35,062 bases of DNA. Origin: Sedimentisphaerales bacterium (GTDB lineage Bacteria > Planctomycetota > Phycisphaerae > Sedimentisphaerales > Anaerobacaceae). The stretch spans positions 1-35,062 of the forward strand of contig JAFGCD010000110.1 of NCBI GenBank assembly GCA_016932835.1, given 5' to 3'. Position numbers and translations under genes: made by a program. Position 1 is the stretch's first letter; each line of letters starts with the position of its first letter. This document shows, piece after piece, positions 1-6,824 of this stretch. Under the pieces are notes generated by a model. It was not told where the DNA came from and searched no databases. It was given only the letters and a program-made list of their open reading frames with translations.

Positions 1-107
1 AACTGAGGCAACCAAATTGGAGTGAGAAAGTATAACAACTCACCACAATTTTCGCGACTCAGTTGCACTTATGAGTTGAATCCGCTTGTCAATATAGTAG
101 AGCATTT
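1..107. other. Window edge, no gene seen
   Basis: No coding frame or RNA gene is recognisable here. On the minus strand there is a TTGACA hexamer (87-92) and a TATACT hexamer (29-34), but their spacing is far too long for them to form one promoter. A promoter for a gene beyond the left edge is therefore possible but not supported. Confidence 0.4.
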
Positions 108-139
108 CCAAAAAATAAGTCCTTGCATAACAAGGACTT
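108..139 (-). terminator. Rho-independent terminator of the tmRNA gene
   Basis: A perfect 9-bp stem (117-125 pairing with 131-139, AAGTCCTTG / CAAGGACTT) with a 5-nt loop is followed on the minus strand by ATTTTTT. It begins 9 nt past the tmRNA 3' end, where a terminator for that gene is expected. Confidence 0.85.
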
Positions 140-147
140 AATTATAG

Positions 148-501
148 TGGAGGCGGGGGGATTCGAACCCCCGTCCCGAGATGCTTCGAGATAAGCTTCT
201 ACATGCTTAGTCGTTCAATTGGAATTCGCCTCATCAAGCGCCAAACGACAGGCTCTCAACTCGACTATTTCGTAGGGTTCTCGCCCAAAGCGATCCGAAA
301 AAACCGCCCAAGGCCAGTCCGCTGTGTGACGCCCTTATCCGGCCCGCAGACAAAGCCGAACAGGACGGGCTGCCAGTTTAGGCTGCCATGCGCAACTGTG
401 AGTTGCCAAGTAAAATTAGCTGCCGGGTGATTAGCCAGGCCAACCGGCGTCCTGGGCATGCGACCTATCCGTCCGTCATCCGGTCGAAGCCATTCGCCCC
501 C
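148..501 (-). ncRNA. ssrA: tmRNA (transfer-messenger RNA), 354 nt
   Basis: Rescues stalled ribosomes by acting first as alanyl-tRNA and then as a short mRNA that tags the unfinished protein for degradation. The 5' end reads GGGGGCGAATGGCTTCGACC, the standard tmRNA start, and pairs over 7 bp (one G-U) with CGCCTCC at the 3' end. The 3' half has the conserved CTAAGCATGTAGA and a T arm GGGGG-TTCGAAT-CCCCC. The discriminator is A and CCA is not encoded, so it must be added after transcription. The best resume codon is GGC at 405-407, preceded by UACUU with the conserved U-A at -5/-4; it gives the tag GNSQLRMAA and a TAA stop at 378-380. The tag reading is inference: it keeps the terminal AA but lacks the common ALAA ending. 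Promoter and terminator flank the gene. Confidence 0.95.
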
Positions 502-541
502 TATGAACTTATCAAAATCCCCCCCTACAACCGCCGGATGT

Positions 542-570
542 ATTATACCCATTCTTACTCGTAACCGCAA
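542..570 (-). promoter_or_regulatory. Sigma-70-type promoter of tmRNA
   Basis: On the minus strand TTGCGG (565-570) is followed after exactly 17 nt by a consensus TATAAT (542-547). Transcription would begin near 535 and give a precursor with a leader of about 34 nt, to be cut at 501. Confidence 0.75.
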
Positions 571-672
571 CAGCAGTTCGCAGGATTCGAGCATCGAGGC
601 GTTTTTGGCCTTTCCCGGCTGCGTCACAGCCGTTATAATATCCCTGCCGGTACCGATGGCGCCTGCATTTGG

Positions 673-692
673 AGCGGCCAAAGGCCGCTTTT
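673..692 (+). terminator. Terminator-like hairpin, purpose unclear
   Basis: Stem AGCGGCC (673-679) pairs with GGCCGCT (683-689) around an AAA loop, and the plus strand continues TTTTATAAT. It has the form of a small intrinsic terminator, but no plus-strand gene is seen upstream. It may shield the region behind the tmRNA promoter from plus-strand transcription, or be a chance hairpin. Confidence 0.35.
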
Positions 693-741
693 ATAATATG
701 CTGCCGGCAACTGGAAATCTCCGGTTGTGTGTCTGTCCATT

Positions 742-812
742 AGGGGCGGCTAAGTAGCTTTACGATAGTATTTGACGGTCTTACTCGCGGGAATCTGCCG
801 CCCCTGAAGGGG
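742..812 (+). promoter_or_regulatory. Inverted repeat in glycosyltransferase leader
   Basis: AGGGGCGGC (742-750) is perfectly complementary to GCCGCCCCT (797-805). The CCCCT half of the second arm can alternatively pair with AGGGG at 808-812. The two folds exclude each other and lie just before the start at 831. This could be an attenuator-like switch, but no ligand-binding motif is recognised. Confidence 0.3.
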
Positions 813-830
813 TATAGAAAGACAACGCTT

Positions 831-1550
831 ATGGATATCTCTATTGTAATACCCGCCTTCGAAGAAAGCAGAAAAATCACCCGCGACATAGAAAAAGCCG
901 CCCAGTTCCTCACGGACAACAACCTCGAAGGCGAAATAATCGTCGTTGACGACTGCAGCACCGACGACACCGCCCAAATCGCCGAGCAAACGGAAGTCCC
1001 GCCTTCCGCGACGCTCAAAGTCCTCCGCTACGAGCCGCATCATGGCAAAGGCTACGCCGTACGAACCGGAATCAACGCCTCAACCGGCGATTACGTAATG
1101 TTCGCCGATTCAGGCCTCTGCGTACCGTACGAGGATGCCCTGCGAGGCATTGAACTGATCAAGAAGGACCTCTGCGATATCGCTCACGGCTCCAGAAAAA
1201 TGCGAGGCTGCCACATCGAGAAACCTCAGAGCTTCTATCGAAAAATCTGCTCGAAGATGTTTCACTGGTTTGTCATCAAGGACATGAAAATCCCCGAAGA
1301 GTTCACGGACACGCAATGCGGCTTCAAAATCTACAAAGGCGACGTCGCCAGACATCTTTACAGCGAATGTATTACAGACGGATTCACGTTCGATATCGAA
1401 ATCATTATGCGAGCACAGAAGGAGGGCTATCGCATCAAAGAGTTCCCGATTGACTGGACCTGTGATCGTGACAGCAGACTCTCGCCTACACGAAATTCCT
1501 TCCGCGTACTATCGGAACTCCTGGCGATCAGAAAAGCCCTGTCACGCTGA
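831..1550 (+). CDS. Family 2 glycosyltransferase, dolichyl/polyprenyl-phosphate glucosyltransferase-like
   Basis: Probably moves a sugar from a nucleotide donor to a polyprenyl phosphate or another acceptor at the inner face of the membrane. The 239-residue protein opens with the GT-A start SIVIPAFEE (residues 4-12), has VVDDCSTDDT (38-47), HHGKGYAVRTG (70-80), FADSG (91-95) and DTQCGFKIYK (160-169). This order fits the ALG5/DPG-synthase branch. The usual metal-binding DxD is reduced to D93-S-G, so donor handling may differ. There is no transmembrane segment and therefore no flippase-like C-terminal domain. The start has only a weak ribosome site. The stop overlaps the end of the convergent apbE by 9 bp. 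Pairing with the Agl23-type gene opposite suggests lipid-linked sugar work, but that is inference. Confidence 0.85.
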   Translation: MDISIVIPAFEESRKITRDIEKAAQFLTDNNLEGEIIVVDDCSTDDTAQIAEQTEVPPSATLKVLRYEPHHGKGYAVRTGINASTGDYVMFADSGLCVPYEDALRGIELIKKDLCDIAHGSRKMRGCHIEKPQSFYRKICSKMFHWFVIKDMKIPEEFTDTQCGFKIYKGDVARHLYSECITDGFTFDIEIIMRAQKEGYRIKEFPIDWTCDRDSRLSPTRNSFRVLSELLAIRKALSR

Positions 1551-2516
1551 GACCATATCGTCCCATCGGCCGAACCGCAGTGTCTCCTCCCGTCCGCCTT
1601 CTGCTTCCTGTATTACTATCGCAGCAACATCCTTTCGTCCCCGGCAGTAATCTTCTATTTCCTCCGGAGCCATTATCATAAAGGCCGTCGAGAGTGCATC
1701 GCCGGTCGCCGCATCCGGAGCCACCGACCACGCCGCCCGCCTGCCCGTAACAGGCATGCCGGTGCGAGGGTTGATAATATGGCCTCCCTTCTGAACTCCC
1801 GAACCGCTGACAGCCCGCCCCTGGAACTCAAGCCTGGCTAACGTCCGCCTGCCTTTGCCGGGATGGCTCAACGTCACAGGCCAGCCCTTCATCTCCGCCG
1901 GCCTGTCCAGGGCAAGAACCGAACTGTAGCCGCCCGATATCAAAGCCACATCGATGCTCCACTCTCGCAGCAGTTTTGCCATCTGGTCAACCGCATAACC
2001 CTTGCCCATGCCCCCCAAATCAACCTGCACCCCTTCGACAGAGGCCGCAACCGTATGCTCATCCTCGTTCAGTTTCAGCAAATCCGTACCGGTGCGCTTA
2101 ATAGCAGCAGCCAACTCGTCTTCCGTCGGCGTCCGGGGTTTCCCCTCGCCGCTTCGCCGGCACTTAAGCAAAGAGCCGATAGTAATATCGAAGGCGCCGC
2201 CGGTCTCATTGAAGATACGCCTGCTGATCTCGAGGCACTCGAACGTCGCCAGTCCCACTACTACCGGTTCGACCGCAGCGAGCCTGTTGATCTTCGATAC
2301 GTCGCTGTTGTCGATAAACCGGCTCAACTCCGCCTCCAGCCGATCAACCTCTCCGAACGCAGCCGCCGCAGCCTGCCGTGCATAGCGCTCGTCCTCGTGC
2401 ACTACGAGCACCTCGTATGTGGTCGCCATCGCCTCATGAGAAAAACGTCTCATCCCGGCAACACCACCACCACAATCGCTCTTGACGTAGGTTGTCCTCG
2501 GCTCCTTCTCGGTCAT
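1542..2516 (-). CDS. apbE: ApbE-family FAD:protein FMN transferase
   Basis: Transfers FMN from FAD to a threonine or serine of target proteins, typically subunits of ion-pumping or extracytoplasmic redox complexes. The 324 residues carry the ApbE pattern in order: FDITIGSLL, DLGGMGKGYAVD, ISGGYSS, HIINPRTGMPV and GDALSTAFMIM with the Mg-binding aspartate. The length is normal. Unlike most ApbE proteins it has no lipobox or clear signal peptide at this start; an internal Met at residue 22 (MRRFSHEAMATTYEV) aligns better with typical mature ApbE. The chosen ATG overlaps the stop of the Agl23-type gene as ATGA, suggesting translational coupling, and has no good ribosome site of its own. No RnfG/NqrC-type flavinylation target was recognised nearby, so its substrate is unknown. 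Confidence 0.92.
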   Translation of the reverse strand: MTEKEPRTTYVKSDCGGGVAGMRRFSHEAMATTYEVLVVHEDERYARQAAAAAFGEVDRLEAELSRFIDNSDVSKINRLAAVEPVVVGLATFECLEISRRIFNETGGAFDITIGSLLKCRRSGEGKPRTPTEDELAAAIKRTGTDLLKLNEDEHTVAASVEGVQVDLGGMGKGYAVDQMAKLLREWSIDVALISGGYSSVLALDRPAEMKGWPVTLSHPGKGRRTLARLEFQGRAVSGSGVQKGGHIINPRTGMPVTGRRAAWSVAPDAATGDALSTAFMIMAPEEIEDYCRGRKDVAAIVIQEAEGGREETLRFGRWDDMVSA

Positions 2517-4150
2517 TTGTCCGATGCTTTTTTAATCAACTCATTCGGGTCCGGCAACCGCCCCGCTTCATGCGCTTCCCACAAGTCCTTCCTGACAAAC
2601 CCCATCAACTCAACCTGCGGCCGTAACCACAGATAATAAGGCTTCTCGAACAGATAAAGATACATCTGCCGCTGCTCAAAAGGGATCCTCTCGTCATAGA
2701 ACTTGTCCGTCAAATCGGCCTCGACCGACGGCGAAGCCAAAATCAGCGGCGCCAAAACCGTCACATCATCCAGATTGTTTGCCCATCGCACGTTGGAAGA
2801 CGCACGGAAATACCACGGCAAAGGCCAATAGTCGTCGCCGGGGCAGACAACATCGACAGCTATATCAGGATCGCCCGCAGGCCCGCGCCTGTATTCTTCG
2901 ACCCGCCGAACAATCTCAAAGACCTCCGGCGTCGGATGAGCATAAACATAAGGATTCCTGCTGTCTGCTTCGTATTTGTAATTTGCCGCATAAGCCTGCC
3001 ACAGCAGGTGACCCGAAAATTCCAGCAGGGCGCACAGCACTATCAATCGCGGCAATACGTTCGGCGCCAGTCTAACAAGCACGACCGCCCCGACCCCGGC
3101 AAGCAATATCATGCCATGCAGAAAACCCAGCATGCACCAGGGCGTCTTATACCGAATACCCGAATACAAAACGACCATTCCCAGCGTATAAAAGACGATG
3201 AACCTCAGCAGGTCAATGTTGACCGCCGGCAAAGATTTTCTCAGCAGCACGGCAACAATTCCGACCAATGCGAGCACCACGATAATAGCCTCGCTCCAGA
3301 CAGGCCCTTTCCCGTATCGCCAATAGAGCAGCATCTTGATGTAGTAGTGCCAGGGATGCTCGTGTATCTGGTTGTTGCCCGCCCGGTCGAAATACGTCCC
3401 GTAAGTGCGGACAGAATCCAATATACCCGCCGGGTTCTTCGAAAAAGACGAGTAGAACAATATGGAAACAACCGCACCGGCCGCTATCATCGCAACAAAA
3501 TACAGAGGCTTGACCCGCCTGATATCATCCGCGAAGCCGCCTCTGCCCTCGCGCTGCCGCATAAAGAGGGTTATCCACAACGCCGCCAGCATCGCTCCGA
3601 AGGCAACGATACAGGTCTCCTTCGTCGCGTGCATAAGCCCCAGGCAGCCCCCCGTCAGAATCGCCCAGACTGCGTTCTTTCGCTGCGTAAAGCGATACCC
3701 GAAAGCGATTGCGCCGAACGTAAAGCACACCAGCAGAATCTCCTGGATGTAGTATCGGCTGTAGAAAACCATGGCCGGCGATATCGCCGTCAAAACCGCC
3801 GCACAGACACACGCCCCCCGACCCAAACCATCAAGCAGCAAAATAACCAGGACAACCAGAACCACCCCGAAAAATATCGGCACCACGCGAACCGTAAATT
3901 CCGTCATCTCCGCATAAGTTTCGACGGAGCCCAGCCACGCCGGAACCAACGTGAAATAGTTCAGCGTCGGTCCGTGGTACTCGTAAGGGTCATACCGATA
4001 CCCCCGCCCCTCCAGAAGGTCGGCGAACTTATCGGCATGAACCGCCTCATCGCCGTGCATCGGACGCCGCGCCGTCTGAGGCAGGCGCAGCACCACTGCA
4101 ACAATCGTCGCGGCCAAGATCAGCACGCAACATTTTACCGAAGATTTCAT
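2513..4150 (-). CDS. Agl23/TIGR03663-type multipass membrane glycosyltransferase-like protein
   Basis: Resembles the 'flippase activity-associated' Agl23 family (TIGR03663), related to PMT/ArnT GT-C transferases that use polyprenyl-phosphate sugars on the outer face of the membrane. The 545-residue protein begins with a hydrophobic segment (about 5-22), followed by a loop with MHGDEAVHADKF (31-42); the D34-E35 pair matches the catalytic acidic motif of GT-C enzymes. About ten hydrophobic segments follow, then a soluble C-terminal domain of about 150 residues with VDVVCPGDDYWPLPWYFR. It overlaps its upstream lipoprotein and downstream apbE by ATGA. The acceptor is unknown. The family call rests on the start motif and layout. 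Confidence 0.8.
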   Translation of the reverse strand: MKSSVKCCVLILAATIVAVVLRLPQTARRPMHGDEAVHADKFADLLEGRGYRYDPYEYHGPTLNYFTLVPAWLGSVETYAEMTEFTVRVVPIFFGVVLVVLVILLLDGLGRGACVCAAVLTAISPAMVFYSRYYIQEILLVCFTFGAIAFGYRFTQRKNAVWAILTGGCLGLMHATKETCIVAFGAMLAALWITLFMRQREGRGGFADDIRRVKPLYFVAMIAAGAVVSILFYSSFSKNPAGILDSVRTYGTYFDRAGNNQIHEHPWHYYIKMLLYWRYGKGPVWSEAIIVVLALVGIVAVLLRKSLPAVNIDLLRFIVFYTLGMVVLYSGIRYKTPWCMLGFLHGMILLAGVGAVVLVRLAPNVLPRLIVLCALLEFSGHLLWQAYAANYKYEADSRNPYVYAHPTPEVFEIVRRVEEYRRGPAGDPDIAVDVVCPGDDYWPLPWYFRASSNVRWANNLDDVTVLAPLILASPSVEADLTDKFYDERIPFEQRQMYLYLFEKPYYLWLRPQVELMGFVRKDLWEAHEAGRLPDPNELIKKASDK

Positions 4151-4929
4151 TGTACGGGCTTGCCGTAAACCGCTACCTCAATATAGTGGTTCAGGTCGTT
4201 GCTCGTATTGCCCTGGCTGTAAAGACGAACATAACGACCTTTAACGCCCTTTGCATCAATGAGCTTGCCCTCGTTGGTCTCCGTGTAGTGTTTGTCCTTG
4301 CCGACGCCCTGGCCCGCCGAGTTGTCGATATCGTTATTGAATATCGTCTTGACGTTCGTGATAAAATCGGCGTCGTCGGCGACCTGCACTACAACGTCAT
4401 AATACACACGCGCCTGCTTGTGGTAATGCCACACTACAATCGCGTAGATGTCATGCTCGGCTTCCAAATCGATAGTGACGTACTGCACAAACGGTCCAAG
4501 TTCGACATAACTGCCGTCCGCGGCCTCTTTGTCGCCGTCGGTGATCATCTCGATCTCGCCGATGATCGGCTCTTCGTCGCTGCTCGAAACAGCCTTGCTC
4601 TCGGCAACGTTCTTAGTCCCGGCAGGCGCCAGAAACGGCGGACGAGGACGGCCTAACGGCTTCTCTAAGTTCTCAACCTTCGTATCCTGCGGAGTGCCCA
4701 CAAACATCGGCTTGGGCAATACCAGATCTATCGCCTCTAAATCGCCGCCGGCGGGCTTGGAAACCTCTTGATAGGTCTCCTTAACAGGCTCGGTCTGCTT
4801 GACTGTCTTGCCCGAACCATCCGACCCCGCTCCGGGTTCCGATTTCTTGCACGAACAAACAAAGCACAATGACGCCAAAAACATCATCAGCACAAAAACC
4901 TTCATAGTTGAGTCAAAACCTTTTCTCAT
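4147..4929 (-). CDS. Lipoprotein with discoidin (F5/8 type C)-like domain
   Basis: A predicted membrane-anchored, sugar-binding-like protein of 260 residues. The N-terminus MKVFVLMMFLASLCFVCSC (from residue 9) is a lipoprotein signal with a cysteine at the cleavage point. A Pro/Glu-rich linker follows, then a beta-sandwich-like domain with VQYVTIDLEAEHDIYAIVVW and KGRYVRLYSQGNTSNDLNHY, the pattern of discoidin domains. The start at 4929 has AAAGGA 5 nt upstream; the internal Met at 4905 would begin exactly at the signal peptide but has a poorer site. It heads the operon with the Agl23-type gene and apbE, and may hold or present the substrate glycan (inference). Confidence 0.75.
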   Translation of the reverse strand: MRKGFDSTMKVFVLMMFLASLCFVCSCKKSEPGAGSDGSGKTVKQTEPVKETYQEVSKPAGGDLEAIDLVLPKPMFVGTPQDTKVENLEKPLGRPRPPFLAPAGTKNVAESKAVSSSDEEPIIGEIEMITDGDKEAADGSYVELGPFVQYVTIDLEAEHDIYAIVVWHYHKQARVYYDVVVQVADDADFITNVKTIFNNDIDNSAGQGVGKDKHYTETNEGKLIDAKGVKGRYVRLYSQGNTSNDLNHYIEVAVYGKPVQ

Positions 4930-5022
4930 CGTTTCCTTTTAACCTCAAAAATCAACAATTCCTGTTTACATCCAACCTTGCTCGGCACAACCCCACCAAC
5001 CATCCCGCTGTGACGAGCTAAA

Positions 5023-5046
5023 GCGTAAATACTATTGGATTTACGC
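5023..5046 (-). promoter_or_regulatory. Operator-like inverted repeat over the promoter
   Basis: A perfect inverted repeat GCGTAAAT-N8-ATTTACGC covers the -10 hexamer and most of the spacer of the promoter at 5029-5057. Placement over RNA polymerase contacts is typical of repressor sites. No regulator gene is present in the window. Confidence 0.5.
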
Positions 5047-5057
5047 CCAATTGTCAA
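5029..5057 (-). promoter_or_regulatory. Sigma-70-type promoter of the lipoprotein-Agl23-apbE operon
   Basis: On the minus strand a consensus TTGACA (5052-5057) and TAGTAT (5029-5034) are separated by exactly 17 nt. Transcription would start near 5022, leaving a leader of about 90 nt before the lipoprotein start. Confidence 0.78.
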
Positions 5058-5202
5058 GGCCCGGCAGAACTTATTTTTTCCCGCTGAGAACCCGCAACAC
5101 CGGAAATCTACCATATCAATTGCGCCGCCATGCCGAATGTTACAGAGAATTTCGACACTCTCCACTTCCAACAAAATACCACGCCTCGGTCGGTTTGTGC
5201 GC

Positions 5203-5241
5203 ACAGAAAAGCAGGAATCCCGGATTAACCGGAATCCCTGC
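5203..5241 (-). terminator. Terminator of the NCS1 permease gene
   Basis: A 13-bp stem (5211-5223 with 5229-5241) with a 5-nt loop is followed on the minus strand by TTTTC. The two imperfect positions are G-U pairs only in the minus-strand transcript, so the hairpin is strand-specific. It lies about 75 nt past the permease stop. Confidence 0.75.
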
Positions 5242-5315
5242 TTGAAACAACAAAAAGTATGCAAATTCAAGGGCCTGGAGCCCACTTTTCAGCCTCAGGC
5301 CTTCGTTACGAAGGC

Positions 5316-6686
5316 TCAGCTACCGGAAATCTCAAGAACCTTCGACTCGAGTCCCGCCTTGGCAAGAACGAAATACAGCACCGCACCGACAACAAACGCC
5401 GCCAGAGGAGCTGCCGGAATATCCGCAATCCCCACTAATGGAGCCATACCGACACCAAAACCAACCACCCAGGAAATCCACCCGGCGATATTCCAACCCG
5501 CACGAGGGCCGGCCCACTTCTTGCCCGCAAGGACGTAATCAACCATCATAGCACCGCATACCGGCCCGAAAGACGCGCCAATAACCGTGAAAACACCCAT
5601 CACGTCGCCCGCCCAGCCGGTAACCGCCAGCAAAATACTAACCGCGGTGCCCACGCCAACAGATATGAACGGATCAACCTTCGGCAAAGTCGTCTTGAAA
5701 CTGTTAGCTGCAATAAAAGACGAGAAGCACGCAGGTGGAAATGCCGCAACTGCCAGCAGCAGAGCCATTGTCTTGCCCGCGCCTTCCGAACCCATCACCG
5801 CGCTCATAAAACTCGGCGCCGCTGTGTCAAGGCCGGCTTTAAGGCCGCCCCCGAAAGCGCCCGCCGCAATCAGAATCGCAGCGCCGCCGGCGACAATTGT
5901 CGCCAGAGCGATACCGACAAGACCGCCCATTTGAACGTCTTTTTCATCTTTGCTGTTCATCCCGAAGTCAACGCCTGCCGCCCCGGCCGTTGCAAAGAAA
6001 CCAACAATGTACGTTATACAAAGGGCGATTACACCAAAAATGCTCAACCCTCCGACTCCGCCCCCTTCCACGGCACCGGTTGCAACCAAAGCATCCGCGT
6101 TGAAATCCCCTATCCCGCCGATAGTCTTGGCCAACATGATCACAAGAATCACCAATGGAATCAACGGAAGGAACGTCGCAACCTTAGCAACGTACTGGAT
6201 GCCCTTAAGACCGACAAACGCCGCAACCGCCGCCCAAATCACGGCAATAGCTATCTGCGCCGCCTGACTGCCACCGAACAGAGGAGCAAGGGCCAGCGAT
6301 GCGAAATAAGCATTCACACCGAGCCAGCCGAATTGCAGAACGCCCATCAGAAAACCGGGCATCAAGAATCCGCCCTGCACGCCGTAAGTCGATGTCCCAA
6401 CCACATAAAGCGGAAGACCTGTCTTCAGTCCGAAAAGACCCGGAATCAGGTAGAACAAAAAGTGGCAAAGCAAGGCCGCAATGATCAGCCCGAGAATCGC
6501 CACCCCAATGCCCTGGCTCAAAACGCCCCCGGGAGAATCCGTGCCGCCGCTGGCCATCTTGTTCCAGAAGACAAACCACAACATGATACCGGCATACGTC
6601 GGCGCCGTGTTCTTGTACCAGGGGGCCCGGTTCTCCGCCGGATTCGGCTTGGCCATCTTGATGTAGTCTGGCACTCCATTACTCAT
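5316..6686 (-). CDS. NCS1-family (cytosine/purine-type) permease
   Basis: A 456-residue inner-membrane transporter with about 12 hydrophobic segments. The N-terminal part has NTAPTYAGIMLWFVFWNKMA, then GLKTGLPLYVVGTSTYGVQG and LQFGWLGVNAYF, the signature of nucleobase:cation symporter-1 proteins such as CodB. The substrate cannot be read from sequence; cytosine, purine, hydantoin or a vitamin precursor are all possible. AGGAG lies 8 nt before the ATG. An extended -10 candidate (6751-6779) precedes it and a terminator follows it, so it may be transcribed alone or by read-through from the oxidoreductase gene upstream. No nucleobase catabolic gene is nearby. Confidence 0.85.
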   Translation of the reverse strand: MSNGVPDYIKMAKPNPAENRAPWYKNTAPTYAGIMLWFVFWNKMASGGTDSPGGVLSQGIGVAILGLIIAALLCHFLFYLIPGLFGLKTGLPLYVVGTSTYGVQGGFLMPGFLMGVLQFGWLGVNAYFASLALAPLFGGSQAAQIAIAVIWAAVAAFVGLKGIQYVAKVATFLPLIPLVILVIMLAKTIGGIGDFNADALVATGAVEGGGVGGLSIFGVIALCITYIVGFFATAGAAGVDFGMNSKDEKDVQMGGLVGIALATIVAGGAAILIAAGAFGGGLKAGLDTAAPSFMSAVMGSEGAGKTMALLLAVAAFPPACFSSFIAANSFKTTLPKVDPFISVGVGTAVSILLAVTGWAGDVMGVFTVIGASFGPVCGAMMVDYVLAGKKWAGPRAGWNIAGWISWVVGFGVGMAPLVGIADIPAAPLAAFVVGAVLYFVLAKAGLESKVLEISGS

Positions 6687-6750
6687 AATTCGTTCTCCTA
6701 ACTAAGATACCTCGATTAGGTTACACCAGCACCTCGCCGGATATTCGCGT

Positions 6751-6779
6751 AATATAGCACCTCTGACCGAAATCTACCA
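6751..6779 (-). promoter_or_regulatory. Candidate extended -10 promoter of the permease gene
   Basis: The minus strand reads TGCTATATT (6751-6759), an extended -10 element. The -35 position 17 nt upstream (TGGTAG) is poor. It would produce a leader of about 60 nt. Confidence 0.4.
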
Positions 6780-6824
6780 GTTTTTTTGTGTCGTTCGGGC
6801 GAATTTGTCGCCCCATCGAAGCCC

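Larger units (their letters stand above)
502..830. other. Intergenic region between tmRNA and glycosyltransferase
   Basis: Contains the minus-strand tmRNA promoter (542-570), a short GC hairpin followed by TTTT on the plus strand (673-692), and an inverted repeat in the presumed leader of the plus-strand glycosyltransferase (742-812). Short open frames here have no recognisable ribosome site or protein features. No clear sigma-70 promoter for the plus-strand gene was found. Confidence 0.5.
4930..5315. other. Intergenic region with operon promoter and permease terminator
   Basis: Holds the promoter/operator of the lipoprotein-Agl23-apbE operon (5023-5057) and the permease terminator (5203-5241). 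A 119-residue open frame spanning the gap on the minus strand crosses both signals and has no protein character. Nothing further was recognised between 5060 and 5200. Confidence 0.6.

Noticed and set aside
148-195. T-arm and acceptor end resembling a tRNA
   Set aside because: The upstream bases lack D and anticodon arms; the segment is the tRNA-like 3' end of the tmRNA.
265-681. A 138-codon minus-strand frame over the tmRNA
   Set aside because: It overlaps most of the tmRNA and its promoter; the tmRNA call rests on conserved 5' and 3' ends and a tag frame.
4926-5285. A 119-codon minus-strand frame upstream of the lipoprotein
   Set aside because: It reads through the permease terminator and the operon promoter, and its sequence has no protein character.
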